Under the pieces are notes generated by a model. That model was not told the origin of the DNA. It worked only from the letters and a program-made list of their open reading frames with translations, and did no database searches. Below, one piece after another: positions 22,020-33,827 of a stretch of DNA of 64,000 nucleotides (its first letter is position 1; each line of letters starts with the position of its first letter). The position numbers were made by a program, and so were the translations under genes. Location of the stretch: positions 50,878,719 through 50,942,718 of the forward strand of contig NC_079487.1 of NCBI RefSeq assembly GCF_020520425.1. Reading direction: 5' to 3'. This stretch comes from Spinacia oleracea. Taxonomy: Eukaryota > Streptophyta > Magnoliopsida > Caryophyllales > Amaranthaceae.

Positions 22020-22603
22020 TGTTCCGAGTGTGGAACTGGGAGGACGTTCCGAAGTACCTTGGCCCTATCAAGCAGAGCAAACGTGAGCTAACCTCGGGGG
22101 TTTAACCGAGGAAACCCCCTCCGATGCCTAAGTCAGCAAATAGATAAAAAGTCTTTAGAGAGGGAATATAGAGAGAAGGTGGAGCAAGTACCGTGTGTAA
22201 GAATGTGTCCCATCATGAATGATGTGGGTGCTATTTATAGGCGTACTATTCTGTACTTTGGCCTACTTAGATGCCGCCACGTGTATGACGGCGATGTACT
22301 TTATTCCTTGTCGTTGTCGTTTAGCCTGCAGGTCCTTTCTTGGACTGATGCAGCCTTGCCTAGCTCTGCTCTGTGTCTTTACACGTGATCTGGGGAGGTT
22401 TGATCTGCCTGGGCTGCATATACTTGGCTTGGGGTTTAGAGTCTTTCTTTGACTTGGGCGTGCCCTGGGTGTCAGGGTTTGCTCTGTTGTTGATGTTCTG
22501 TCCTCTCTGGATATGATCCCGTACAACTAGTCCCTCAAGAGTAGAGCTGACCTTTTAAGTCAGGTCTGCTCTTCTGTCCTTGATCTGGATGTGACCCCGT
22601 ACA
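22020..22603 (-). repeat. 5' LTR of the Tat element with TATA box
   Basis: The LTR is 584 bp, begins TG and ends CA in plus orientation and is followed by the target copy ACTAC at 22604-22608. CTATAAATAG on the minus strand at 22231-22240 is a good TATA box for transcription into gag-pol. Two mismatches separate it from the other LTR. Confidence 0.95.
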
Positions 22604-22608
22604 ACTAC

Positions 22609-25370
22609 TATATTGTGACCTGTACAATTAGGAAAAGGGGCCATTAAGTTGATATAAAGATCCTTTATTACAATATGGAATTTTGGATTTCTAGAGGGTT
22701 AACAATGTACTGTAACTATGTCAGTGTAGTAAAAGGCTTAATATATTAACTTGAAGAATATATATAGTACATGAATTATTTTATATTCTGTGTTTTATAC
22801 TTTTACTATGTCCATATTACAAAAGTAACAAGGCATATATGTTGTAGGTGCACCAAATTAAGGGGAAACGCCGCAACACCAACACTCCAACAGTTGCTAA
22901 CAAAACGGAGTATGCTCGATCTACGGAAGAGCAAGCATGCAAGAACTTGTCTTTCCTATTCAGGAAAATCTGTGAGACGAAAAAGTGATGCAGACATATA
23001 AGCCTGTAAAATGCTGACATTCTGCAATTGGGAATGCAGTAACAGTTATCCAATTTTGCTAGTGTGACAATGCCGATTTCTCCCGCTATACTACAGGAAA
23101 AAGTGATTCTCACTTTCCGAGGGAATTTTTTTTACTTGTCTCTTTGATGATGGGTGGTGAAATGGACAGCAAAAACACGTCAGATTCTATACCTTCAGAA
23201 AGCATTTTATTTTTTATTTTTTATTTTTTATTTTTTTATATATTACTCAGTATGTTTTAGGTGTTTCATTTTACTCTTTAGGATTGAAGTATTTCATTTT
23301 TTATGGCAACATAAATGCCTCAAATATTCTTTCAAAAATTGTAAGTGATTATTTTAATCCATCAAACAATTTTCCGTTGAAGCATTAGATATCTTTTACT
23401 TTTCCAATGTCAGATTTTGGATTAAAGTGAAATAATTAATAAAAAAACGTAATTTGTATTAAAAGGAATCTTAACCCACATTAATTAGTTGTTACATGAT
23501 ATCAAAAGTAAAGATTGAAAAGGAACGGACGAAATAAAATTTTCTTGATTAATTAAATATGGTTTTGAAATGGTGAAATTGTGGAAATGAGTTTTCCTAC
23601 ATGGAAAAGGAATGCAACATTTAAAAACAAGCCTTAATTTTCTCCTTCTCTCCTCGTCCTCCGTCTATCCAACTTTTCTAGTAAGCAACCAATTACCAAA
23701 CACAGACCTTGTTATGTAACTCTTATAATTGGTTGATTCGATGAGCTCGATAGTGATGGATTTATGTATGATTTATAAGTTAATTCGCTAAAAAGTAGAA
23801 TTAGTATTCGTTATAGCTAGTCTATATACAATATTATGGTTGCCTTGGAGCTTTGATCATCCCATCTGTTTAAGGTCCAACACGTACTTGAGGCTTTTTC
23901 TTCTCAATCTTTCATCTGTGTTTACCCTATAAATTGAGCGCATAAGAATACATCAATGTACATAGATCCTTTAACTGCGCGATTGGGACCCTGGCCTAGT
24001 GACCTTTCATGGCAAAAAAAAAAAGGTTAATGAAGCTTCTTCATCACAAGTAGAATTTTCGGAAGTCACACGTCACACGTCACATATTGGAACCTGTCTT
24101 TAGCATCTGAATGCCACCAATATCTGACAGTAAGTTGACATTCCCTTATAATCATGAATGCTACAAGCTTGCTATCTCAACCTCAACTGTGGATCTCCAC
24201 TCGATCAGATACAACTTATTCTACTTTTTATATGCTAACATTCCCATCTTATTCACCTATTTTCTCTATCATATCCAATCAATCATAGACTAAATTAATT
24301 CAAATACATATATACATTCCCAATGTTTGGTAAGATTGAAAGAAATTAAAGTTGATGAGGATCTGCATGCATAGAAACAGCAAGAGTCTTTTGATTTGTG
24401 TGATTGGGAAGAGGAATAACAGCCATATTATCACGGTTGATTTATAAAGACTATTATTACCTTATCCAAATTTACAAACATGCAATGACATGCTGATCGC
24501 TCCTGATTCAAAGGGCAGAGTGATCGTTTGTTAGCTTTGGATAGGTCTGTTTTGGAAGGAATAACGTACTGCAGTTATTTCTGCATAAAACTTGCTGTAA
24601 TATTTTCTGCATGTTACCTCGCAATCAGATTATTAATATATACTCAGCCTGGGACTTCTGCAATAATTACTATGTCTAATTAACGATTAAACGTGCATGA
24701 ACCTTGTTTCATATTCACAGTTTACCAATCAATTAAGTTCTTTGTCAAGCGTTCTAGCCACTGTACTATACTATTACTATATCGTTCAGCTCAAAGCTTT
24801 TTTTATGATGCGAGGAATTTAGGCATCTTACAAGTTGTTACAACAACTGGCATACCCTCCAAAAAACCATACTTTCAATTCCCAGCAGGCACCAGCATAT
24901 ATAATAGAACTGAATGCAATTTGATCAAATAGTTAACAAGCTAAGGAACAGGAAGATCTTCCCATTATCATCTAATAATGGCCTTGAAAAGACTAATCTA
25001 TAAAAGAAGATGGAATATATCCTTGGTAATTAAGTACTCTCTTCAATGTTGTTAATTTCATAAGCCTGCATTCTGTGGCCGAAGCTTAATCAACAAACTT
25101 TAGCTGACATCAAGATATAAATTGTATATCCTCCAGAAAGATTGGTTAATGTAATATCTTCCCTGATATATCAATTGTGATTGGATTCTAGAGAATTTAC
25201 AATTTTGACTTTATTTGATACTGAATGCAAGTATGCATTTCACATATCAGAAGGGGGTCATTATCAAGCCCAAGTCATAAAGAAAAAACTAAAGCAAATT
25301 TCTACCTTATCCTTATCACAGTACCACTAGTATGTTCTCCTCAACAACTGGGTTCGTTGTTGTGCCCCCT
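22609..25370. other. AT-rich intergenic region upstream of the second glutaredoxin gene
   Basis: No gene is supported. Open frames at 22771-23113 have no recognisable domain. Positions 23,200-23,240 contain short TTTTTATT runs. Before the Tat insertion this stretch was continuous with the 3' flank of the first glutaredoxin gene. It should contain the regulatory region of the second. Confidence 0.5.
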
Positions 25371-25378
25371 TATATATA
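25371..25378 (+). promoter_or_regulatory. TATA box (TATATATA) of the second glutaredoxin gene
   Basis: TATATATA follows a short C run (CCCCCT) 104 bp upstream of the ATG at 25482, giving a 5' UTR of about 75 nt. It is the only strong TATA candidate in the right place. Confidence 0.6.
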
Positions 25379-25481
25379 CTGGTGCCGATAGTAGTCAACC
25401 ACAAAACAATTACAAGAAACACCACACAAGTAACCAGTTCATTTCCTACATAATCAAATACTTATAAGTTTCTTGTAAAAA

Positions 25482-25790
25482 ATGGATAAAATAAGCGAGT
25501 TGGCAAAGACAAAGGCAGCAGTAATCTTCACCAAGAGCTCATGTTGTATGAGTCACAGTATCAGTACACTGTTCTATGATCTAGGAGCAAGCCCTGCAGT
25601 CTTTGAACTAGACAGGGAGCCTAGAGGCAGAGAAATGGAGTGGGCATTACAGCGCCTAGGCTGCAGCCCTACTGTTCCTGCTGTTTTTATAGGCGGCAAG
25701 TTTGTGGGCTCTGCTAAGGATGTGCTAGGAGCTCATCTTGATGGCTCCCTTAGAGATATGCTTATTGAAGCAAAAGCTATCTGGTTCTAG
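25482..25790 (+). CDS. CC-type (class III, ROXY-like) glutaredoxin with canonical CCMS active site
   Basis: The protein is intronless and 102 residues long, colinear without gaps with the product of 7930-8238 and about 70% identical by eye, so the two are tandem paralogues. Active-site residues 21-24 are C-C-M-S, the commonest CC-type motif. TVPAVFIGG carries the cis-proline and glutathione contacts, FVGSAKDVLGAH follows, and the C-terminal AIWF matches the hydrophobic ALWL-like tail that docks TGA factors (Phe instead of Leu at the last position). Family members regulate TGA-dependent genes in development, nitrate response and jasmonate/salicylate cross-talk. Which of these roles applies cannot be read from sequence alone. 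Confidence 0.95.
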   Translation: MDKISELAKTKAAVIFTKSSCCMSHSISTLFYDLGASPAVFELDREPRGREMEWALQRLGCSPTVPAVFIGGKFVGSAKDVLGAHLDGSLRDMLIEAKAIWF

Positions 25791-26306
25791 TATAGTAATC
25801 ACATTAATTATGCTTCTATGCCACCTTATCGATCAAAAGCTTTATGTTTTTTTTATAAGCTTTTGATCATGATCCCCTCAATGCTGTAAATTTCTCTTCT
25901 GTTAATTAGTTATCAATGCAATTTGGAAGGGTGTAAGCCTTTACCATTACATTACCAACATAAACCATCTTCACTCCATAATCATATACAACTAAGTCAG
26001 GTTAATTGAGCATTTTCTGAATGATCAGAACAAAAACATGTAATTAAGATAGCTGGTCCTCTTTTCTGTAGTGAATTTACCAGAACAAGTATTCCCTGTT
26101 CGAGTGAGATTTGCGTGTGTCAAACAGAAAATCCTTTCAAGTCAGAGTATGTTCGTACAACGTATGTCAGAGGAAGTCCATTCAAGTGAGTCAGAACCTG
26201 CAAAACAAGGACTACATCAGGATTACCCCATGCAATATTTTAAGTCAAAGAATTGTATTACAAAAAGATACGGAGTATGAGTGTGTTATACACATTTTAA
26301 ATAGGG
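25791..26306. other. 3' flank of the second glutaredoxin gene
   Basis: The segment 25,835-25,868 holds an inverted repeat GATCAAAAGCTT..AAGCTTTTGATC that could act in 3'-end formation. No gene is visible. The stretch ends at the GTATT target site of the copia element. Confidence 0.45.
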
Positions 26307-26311
26307 GTATT

Positions 26312-29300
26312 TATTGGAGAACATGATGCAGATGCAAGCATGGATACTTTAACACATGATGCAGCTGCATCGAGCATCAATAAACACAACAAACACAGCA
26401 ACAAACACAGCAATAAACACAGCAGTGCATTGCTTGCTGCTTTGGTGACTCAACTGTTCTATCTTGAAGATCGAAGCACACAGATTGCTGACATGTAATC
26501 ATTGTACATGGATTGCTGACATGTACTAAGTAGTTTGTTACAAGCAGTAGTTAGTTATAACTAACTTTGATCATTCTGATCAAAGCCTCACGTATGCTAT
26601 ACATCTAGTATAAAAGCAAAGCTGATTGATAGCTTTTGTAGCTTGTAATAAGAGTTAATTCTCTCAATAAAATTCTCTCTTTCCCTTTCTAAATTCGAAG
26701 TTCTGATTAAGAACTTCTTCATGGTATCAGAGCAGGCCATTGATTCTGCCATTTTTCTTTAAAATCCGCAAATTCTTAAAACTACTGAAATCAGTAGATT
26801 GTTAACCAAGTTCAAGTGAACTTGAGATTTTCTGTGATTAGTTCTTGTTTTTTTTTTGAATTGCTGATCAAAGATGACAGCAGTACAAGATCCTAATAGT
26901 GTTTACTATATACATTCTTCAGAGAATCCATATGCAGCCATTGTTTCAGACAAATTTGATGGAGAAGGGTATGTAGAATGGAAAAGAGGTATTCTGCTGG
27001 CATTTGCAATCAAGAATAAGGTTGGTTTCATTGATGGTAGCTTGCCTAGGCCTTCAGTTGGTCATGCTGATTACCAAGCCTGGAAAAGATGCAATAGCAT
27101 GGTTGTATCATATCTGTTAAGGTCTTTAAGCCCAACACTAGCTAAGAGTGTAGTGTTTTTGTCTACTGCAAATGAAATTTGGAAGGATCTGGAAGAACGA
27201 TTTTCAATAACTTCAGGGCCACAATTCTATGGGTTACAGCAAAACTTGAGTGATGTTTCCCAAGGTGATAGCAGTATTACTGAATTTTTTACCAAGATTA
27301 AGATGATTTGGGATGAATTGAGCAGTGCAAAGGCAATTCCAGCATGTACTTGTTCTGGTTGTTCATGCAATGTCAGTCAGAAGTTCTTGCAAGATAAAGA
27401 AGAAGAGAGATTAGTTCAGCTTCTGATGAAACTGCATAAGAAGCACTCACAAGTGAGAACCAATATTCTAATGATGAATCCTCTACCAAACATTACAACA
27501 GCATATAGGCTACTTGTGCAAGATGAAAGGCAACAGAAAATGTCAGAAGATCAAGAAACTAAGCCTATGGTCTTTTCTGCTATGAACAATGATGACAGAA
27601 GGAATCCTCAAGGTAGTTACAAGGGTTTTCAACCAAGAGTCCTGCAAGGTCCTGGTAATCACAAATTTGCAGTGTCAAACAAGAGAAACTCTTACAGCTG
27701 TAGTCATTGCAACATGACTGGACACACAGTTGATAAGTGATGGAAGCTTCATGGCTATCCACCTCATATCAAGAACAAAAAGTTTGCTGGAGTAATGCAG
27801 AGTACGTAGTGATGAGATGGAACAAGATGAAAATGTCACTCACATTTCAGAAGAACAATACCAGCAATTTTTGAGTTTGATTAATAATCCAGACAAGCCA
27901 TCTGATTCCAGAGTAAACATGGCAGCAGGTACTTGTTTGATTACTTCTTTTAATTCAAAGTGGATTATTGATAGTGGAGCTACTGACCACATATGTTCAA
28001 ACCTAGATTTATTTCTTTCTCACACTGCTGTTAGCAAAGGCACAAAAACCATTACAGTAGCTGATGGTAAGAAAGTTTGTGTCACACACATTGGAGATGT
28101 TAAAATTGGTAGTGGTATCATCCTTCAAAATGTTCTTCATGTTCCTAGTTGTCAGTTCAATCTGATATCAACCCATAAGCTATGCAAAGACTTATCCTGT
28201 GATATTGTTTTCACTCATGACAAGTGTTTAATCCAGGGTCCTTCTCAGAACAGTACAATGGTTCTTGGTGAGATTGAATCAGGGTTGTATGCAGTTGTTG
28301 AAGAAGGCTTGGAACATGGAAAAATACAGAATAAAGCCACCTCTGAAGTTCTAGCAGCAGTTAGTGAAGATGCTAAGCTGTGGCATCTAAGAATGGGTCA
28401 CTTACCTTTTGACAAATTGCACCTAGTTAATAAGAATTTGCCATCTGTTAGCAGACATTGTGACACTCTTTGTCAGATCTGTCCCAAGGCAAAACAGTGT
28501 AGACAATCTTTTACAATTAGCCAAACTAAGTCAGTCAAGTGTTTTGATCTGCTTCACATAGATGTTTGGGGACCTTACAAGGCAAAACAGTGTAATTAAG
28601 TGTTTTGTACTTTCTTTCTTACAATTGTAGATGATTTCTCAAGAAATACATGGACTTTTCTTATGAAACACAAGTCAGATTCTGTTGATATTTTGAGCAA
28701 TTTCTTGAACTATATTCATACCCAATATGGTACCAAGGTTAAGTGTTTTAGGACTGATAATGCCAAAGAATTATGTGAAGGAAGAATTCTTTCTTTATAT
28801 CACAGTCAAGGCATTAAACACCAGAAAAGTTGCACAGACACTCCACAACAGAATGGAGTGGTTGAAAGGAAACACAGACATCTTTTAGAGACTGCCAGAG
28901 CTCTTTACTTTCAATCTAGACTACCAGTGAGGTTTTGGGGGGAGTGTTTGCTTACAGCAACACATCTTATTAATAGGATGCCTCTGAGTAGTATTCAGTT
29001 TGAGATTCCTTTTGAAAGATTAAACAATACATCAGTTAGTCTAGATCATTTGAGAGTCTATGGCTGTCTTGGTTATGTGTCTACAATTAAAGCACATAGA
29101 TCAAAGTTTGACCCTAGATCAACACCTTGTGTTCTGATTGGTTATCCACCAGATCAAAAGGGATACAAAATGCTGAACTTAGAAACAAAACAGATTACTA
29201 TTTCCAGAGATGTTGTTTTTCATGAAAAACATCTTCCATTTCATGCTTCTGCTACTCAAAACACAAACCACAGTCCTATTTTTCTTCCAATCAACACACC

Positions 29301-31593
29301 TTTTGATCTTGACACCAATTTTGATATTCCTGATATTTTTCACATCACAGAATCTGACACAACAGAACCTCCTACATCAGAACCTTCTTCTCCTATCTCT
29401 CATACTTCTGACACTTTATCCAACCAAACAACAGAAACAAACACTCCTTATCAATCTGCTTCTCATTCTTCTATACCTCAAACTGTTACAAATCCCATAC
29501 CAACAAGACAATCCACTAGAAATCACAAATCTCCAGCTTGGCTAGATGACTATATCTGTGTAGCTTCACACAACAGTTGGTGCAATGTTGTGGCTTACAA
29601 TGATTTACCAGCTTTGCACAAAGCTTTAGTAAATCAGATTGTTAAAGATATTGAACCAGTTAGCTATTTTGAAGCTTCTCAATCTGATGATTGGATGTTA
29701 GCAATGGATAAGGAGCTTGAAGCTCTTACTTCTAATCATACCTGGGAGATCTGTGTTCTTCCCAAAGGCAAGAAACCAATTGGTTGCAAATGGGTCTACA
29801 GAGTAAAAATGAAGAAAGATGGGTGTGTTGAAAGGTACAAAGCTCGACTTGTGGCTAAGGGTTTTACACAAAAGTATGGAGTGGATTATGAGGAGACTTT
29901 TTCTCCTGTGGTTAAGATGGCTACAGTAAGGTATCTCATTGCTTTAGCTATAACTAATGCCTGGACAGTACATCAACTTGACATCAACAATGCTTTTCTA
30001 CATGGTGATTTAACTGAAGAAGTGTATATGAAGGTTCCAGAAGGTATTCCTAACCCAGATAACAAAGTGTGTAGACTTAAGAAGTCACTGTATGGGTTAA
30101 AACAAGCCAGCAGGCAATGGTTTGCCAAACTCACTTCTGAATTGCTCACTCTTGGTTTTCTTCAATCAAAGAATGACTATTCTTTGTTTATCAAAAGAAC
30201 ACATAACACTCAGACCTTGGTGGCTGTATATGTTGATGACATTTTAATCACTGGTCCAAATGATGCAGAGATTACAACTTTGAAAACTTACTTACACCAG
30301 AAATTCAGTATCAAGGATTTGGGAGAACTGAAATATTTTCTAGGCATTGAAATTTCAAGGGTTCAGAATGGTGTTATTCTCACTCAGTCAAAATTTACAA
30401 GAGAACTTCTCTCAGATTGTGGCTTGGATGTCTTAAAAATAGCCAAAACACCACTTCCAGTAAAGCTAAAGTTGACTGCATTAGAGGATGAACCTTATAC
30501 AGATCCTACTCAGTACAGATGTTTGGTTGGTAAGCTCAACTTCTTAACACACACCAGACCTTATTTATCTTTTGCAGTACAAACACTAAGTCAATTTATG
30601 CAGTCTCCTGAGATGTCTCATCAGCAAGCACTACATCATCTGCTTAGGTATGTTGCACATACAGTGGGACAAGGCATCACTATTACTTCTACTTCACAGT
30701 TAACTCTGCAGGGTTATTGTGACTCTGACTGGGCTGCTTGCCCTGACACCAGAAGATCAGTCACAGGCTATATCATGCTTCTAGGAAATAGTCCAATATC
30801 ATGGAAGTCAAAGAAGCAAAGCACCATATCAAGATCATCTTCTGAAGCTGAATACAGAGTCATGGCTGCAGCAGCTTCAGAAATTATATGGATGGTCAGG
30901 TTGTTACAAGAAATGGGGTTATCTAACCTTGCTCTTATACAACTTAAGTGTGACAATCAGTCTGCCATACACATTGCTAAGAATCCTGTTCACCATGAGA
31001 GAACAAAACACATAGAGTTGGACTATCATTTCACAAGAGATAAGGTTCTTGAAGGCCTTATTGAACTAACTTATGTTCCTACTAGTGCTCAACTTGCTGA
31101 TGTTCTAACCAAAGTTCTATCCTCTCCTCAACATTCTGAACTACTGTCCAAGCTAGGAATGCTTCCTATTGAACCACTCCCTAGCTTGAGGGGGGCTATT
31201 GGAGAACATGATGCAGATGCAAGCATGGATACTTTAACACATGATGCAGCTGCATCGAGTATCAACAAACACAACAAAACAACAACAAACATAGCAGTGC
31301 ATTGCTTGCTGCTTTGGTGACTCAACTGTTCTATCTTGAAGATCGAAGCACACAGATTGCTGACATGTAATCATTGTACATGGATTGCTGACATGTACTA
31401 AGTAGTTTGTTACAAGCAGTAGTTAGTTATAACTAACTTTGATCATTCTGATCAAAGCCTCATGTATGCTATACATCTAGTATAAAAGCAAAGCTGATTG
31501 ATAGCTTTTGTAGCTTGTAATAAGAGTTAATTCTCTCAATAAAATTCTCTCTCTCCCTTTCTAAATTCGAAGTTCTGATTAAGAACTTCTTCA
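26312..31593 (+). mobile_element. Ty1/copia LTR retrotransposon, degenerate coding region
   Basis: The LTRs are at 26312-26721 (410 bp) and 31197-31593 (397 bp), flanked by the perfect duplication GTATT (26307-26311, 31594-31598). They start TATTGG, which looks like the usual TGTTGG with one G-to-A change present in both copies. The primer-binding site TGGTATCAGAGC (initiator tRNA-Met) follows directly at 26722. The polypurine tract TTGAGGGGGG precedes the 3' LTR. A TATA box TATAAAAG lies at 26609-26616. The 13-bp LTR length difference sits in a CAACAAACACAG-rich stretch. Confidence 0.95.
26874..31320 (+). pseudogene. Copia gag-pol pseudogene (three stops and one frameshift)
   Basis: Domain order is gag (copia N-terminal domain, then UBN2-like), zinc knuckle, protease (DSGATDH near 27970), integrase (HxxxH..CxxC, then DDFSRNTW), reverse transcriptase (YVDD at 30229-30240) and RNase H ([19 protein letters not shown]), the normal copia order. 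The first break is a TGA at 27738 exactly where the last cysteine of the CCHC knuckle (CSHCNMTGHTVDK-C) belongs. A TAG near 27808 follows, with a shift to the next frame. A TAA at 28597 then interrupts integrase, just after a short copied motif (GGCAAAACAGTGTA, also at ~28492). The 906-codon remainder is open and runs into the 3' LTR. This copy cannot make its proteins from one frame. Confidence 0.9.
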
Positions 31594-31709
31594 GTATTAA
31601 ACATAGGTAAGTACTTTACCTAAATGCAAAATAACTTAATATTATTTAAACACTTTCTGCGTTCCATTAACATTGAATCATCTTATTTTTTACACAATTT
31701 ACACTATTT

Positions 31710-33827
31710 TTTTTTTTTTGGTGAAAGAGAGGGGGAGCACCACTAAAGCAAAACAGAAAGATCAAAATAAAGAAAAGACAGAAATTAACAAACTAAAGCT
31801 CAAAAATAAAAGACTATGGCGAAGATCATGCTGCCAAGTAGACCTGTTCAACGAGCCGGGTTAGGGTCGTGCCGGGTCTAACTTAAACGGGCCAGGTTGG
31901 GCCAAACCTACTGTGTATTTTTAACGGGCTGGGCCGGGCTGGGCTGGATCCGGGCTACATTTAGGAAAAAACAAACAATGTGTAATTGTGTATTACTGTA
32001 TTAGCAGCTTATGTTAAATACCCACACTCATATTACTCTATGGGCCTTATCTATATTATTTTATGGGCCTTATCTTATACTCCATATCTCTTGAGTATGC
32101 CCACCCAATAACTCCATAATTTATCTCTCCTGCAAATCAATAATACCTACATTTTCTATCTCCAGCAAATCAAAAAACCTATCCTAATATCATTTTCTCT
32201 CTCCTGCAAATCAAAAATACCTACACTCATCATTTTCTCTCTCCTGCAAATTGTGGTCATTCTATCCCAACAACTCCAGAGTTTCGTCGGCAATGTTATG
32301 AAGAGGTTCTATACTGAAGTTGTCGGAGGTTGTGAATGCTAAAGTGTCGTTGCACCGTCACCGAGGTGTTACTGCGTCGCGCCGCCACTGAGGTGCAACA
32401 TCGTTCTTCCTCACATCACCAAAATAAGTACTTTTGCTGAAAATGACAGAACAATTTCCCATTACCTTAGGGGGAGTTGGACGGGGTAGAGAAAGAAAGA
32501 GGAGAGAGAAAGACGGGATGGAGATGGGGAAGGAAAAAAATGGAGGAATCTAACCCATCAAGCTGTTAAAATATTATCGGCAAGGGCACAAAACTCAGCC
32601 CTTTAAAAGCCCGTTAAAACACAAACCCGTTAAGAGCCCAGCCTATTTATAAAAATAAAGGGCTGGGCCCTTTTTAAAAGGGGCTGGACTCCGGCTTTTA
32701 TCGGGCCCCCAGCTCGTTGAACAGGTCTACTGCCAAGGCAGGAACTCTTCTTTCAATAGTCGCTCCTCCAAGGTCCTCCAATAAAATGGTTCGAAGATTC
32801 CTTGGGACCGCTTCAAGCATAACCATCTTCTGGTCTAGGTTCAATCCGCCGCATGATTCGCCTCACTCCCACCCATTCCTCTTGAGCAGACTTCTACCTT
32901 TTTGAATTGTATGAAAGTAAGGTTAATTCGGAATTGCAGTGTCAAGGACCAGTTGTACCACAATCAACGAATCCACATTCAGCTGTACTTGCCTATATCC
33001 TGCATTCCAGGCTACTGCAAGACCCCTCACTACACCCCATAGCTCAGCCTGAGTACTAGAACAAATCTCACACTTAGCTGCAAACATCTCTAATACTTCT
33101 CCTCGATGACCTCTAATGATCTCGCCACATCCTGCAAGCCCTGGGTTACCCTTAGAAGCTCCATCGGTATTGAGTTTAACCCACCCCGGCCTAGGACATA
33201 ACCAGCGCACATATATCTCCTCTAGGTCTCTCTTCCATTTTCCCAACACAAGGTCATCCCACCTCATAGCATATTTAATATCACCCACTCTAGCCATAAT
33301 AAAGCTCAACTGGTCGAAAGGAATATCAGCTGTATGACCAAAGCATCTATTGTTCCTCCAACGCCAAATCCACCATAACGTCACACCAAATACAATGGGC
33401 CAGTCATCTCCCCATGTACGACCTTATTCTCAAAATTCGAAACAATCCAGTCTAAGAATGGCTTATTAAAGAGTTTATAGTCATTAATCCAAGGAAATCT
33501 CCTCCACACTAAAGTAGCTACAGGACAACTACGAAATAGATGTTCTGCATTTTCCTCAACTGCACTACACACATAGCAACGGGGATCATCAGTGAGGTTT
33601 CTCAAGAACCTATTTGAATTGGTCATCAAGCGATCTTGGGAAGATTAACCACAAGAAAAACCGAATTCTTTGAGGTACTGGTAATCGCCAAATTTTCTCC
33701 CAGCACGTCGGGTTAAGAGGTGGCTCATCACTTCGAATAACTTGTAATGCTGCCTTGATAGAAAAACCTCATGCCTTCTCCCCATTCCAGAAAATCCTGT
33801 CAATTGCATCCGGGTCATCCTGCAATT
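31710..33827 (-). pseudogene. 5'-truncated LINE (non-LTR) remnant: zf-RVT and RNase H region with poly(A) tail
   Basis: On the minus strand, 33830-33381 encodes the zinc-binding reverse-transcriptase C-terminal region (CYVCSAVEENAEHLFRSCP), and 33384-32923 encodes an RNase H domain (LNTDGASKGNPGLAGCG, then SSTQAELWGVVRGL and VNVDS-type motifs). Frames are broken by stops and shifts. The 3' end is marked by a T-run at 31708-31720, that is a poly(A) tail on the minus strand. Upstream coding parts (endonuclease, most of RT) are absent because the copy stops where the CACTA element begins at 33828. A hAT MITE interrupts the 3' part. Confidence 0.8.
31839..32729. mobile_element. Non-autonomous hAT element, 891 bp, 8-bp duplication CTGCCAAG
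   Basis: The ends are inverted copies TAGACCTGTTCAACGAGC (31839-31856) and GCTCGTTGAACAGGTCTA (32712-32729). They are flanked by the perfect 8-bp duplication CTGCCAAG (31831-31838 and 32730-32737), diagnostic of hAT. The interior near the ends is rich in GGGCCGGGCTGGGC-type runs and has no transposase. It inserted into the LINE, so it is younger than the LINE. Confidence 0.93.

Larger units (their letters stand above)
10794..22603 (-). mobile_element. Complete Ty3/gypsy LTR retrotransposon of the Tat clade (Retand-like), 11.8 kb
   Basis: The element is flanked by the perfect 5-bp duplication ACTAC (10789-10793 and 22604-22608). It is bounded by two 584-bp LTRs that begin TG and end CA. Transcription runs on the minus strand, so the 5' LTR is at 22603-22020. 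It carries an uninterrupted 1851-codon gag-pol with a second, archaeal-type RNase H, which defines the Tat clade. An extra gene in antisense orientation lies between pol and the 3' LTR, followed by a tandem repeat array; both traits are known from Retand and related Tat elements. The LTRs differ at only two positions that I can find, so the insertion is young. It separates the two glutaredoxin paralogues. Confidence 0.95.

Noticed and set aside
22771-23113. Possible small gene between the Tat element and the second glutaredoxin
   Set aside because: Frames on both strands are short, with no domain, splice signals or codon pattern; not supported.
26722-26740. tRNA-Met gene fragments at 26722, 35972 and 42375-42388
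   Set aside because: Only the 12-18-nt primer-binding complement TGGTATCAGAGC is present next to LTRs; no tRNA gene.
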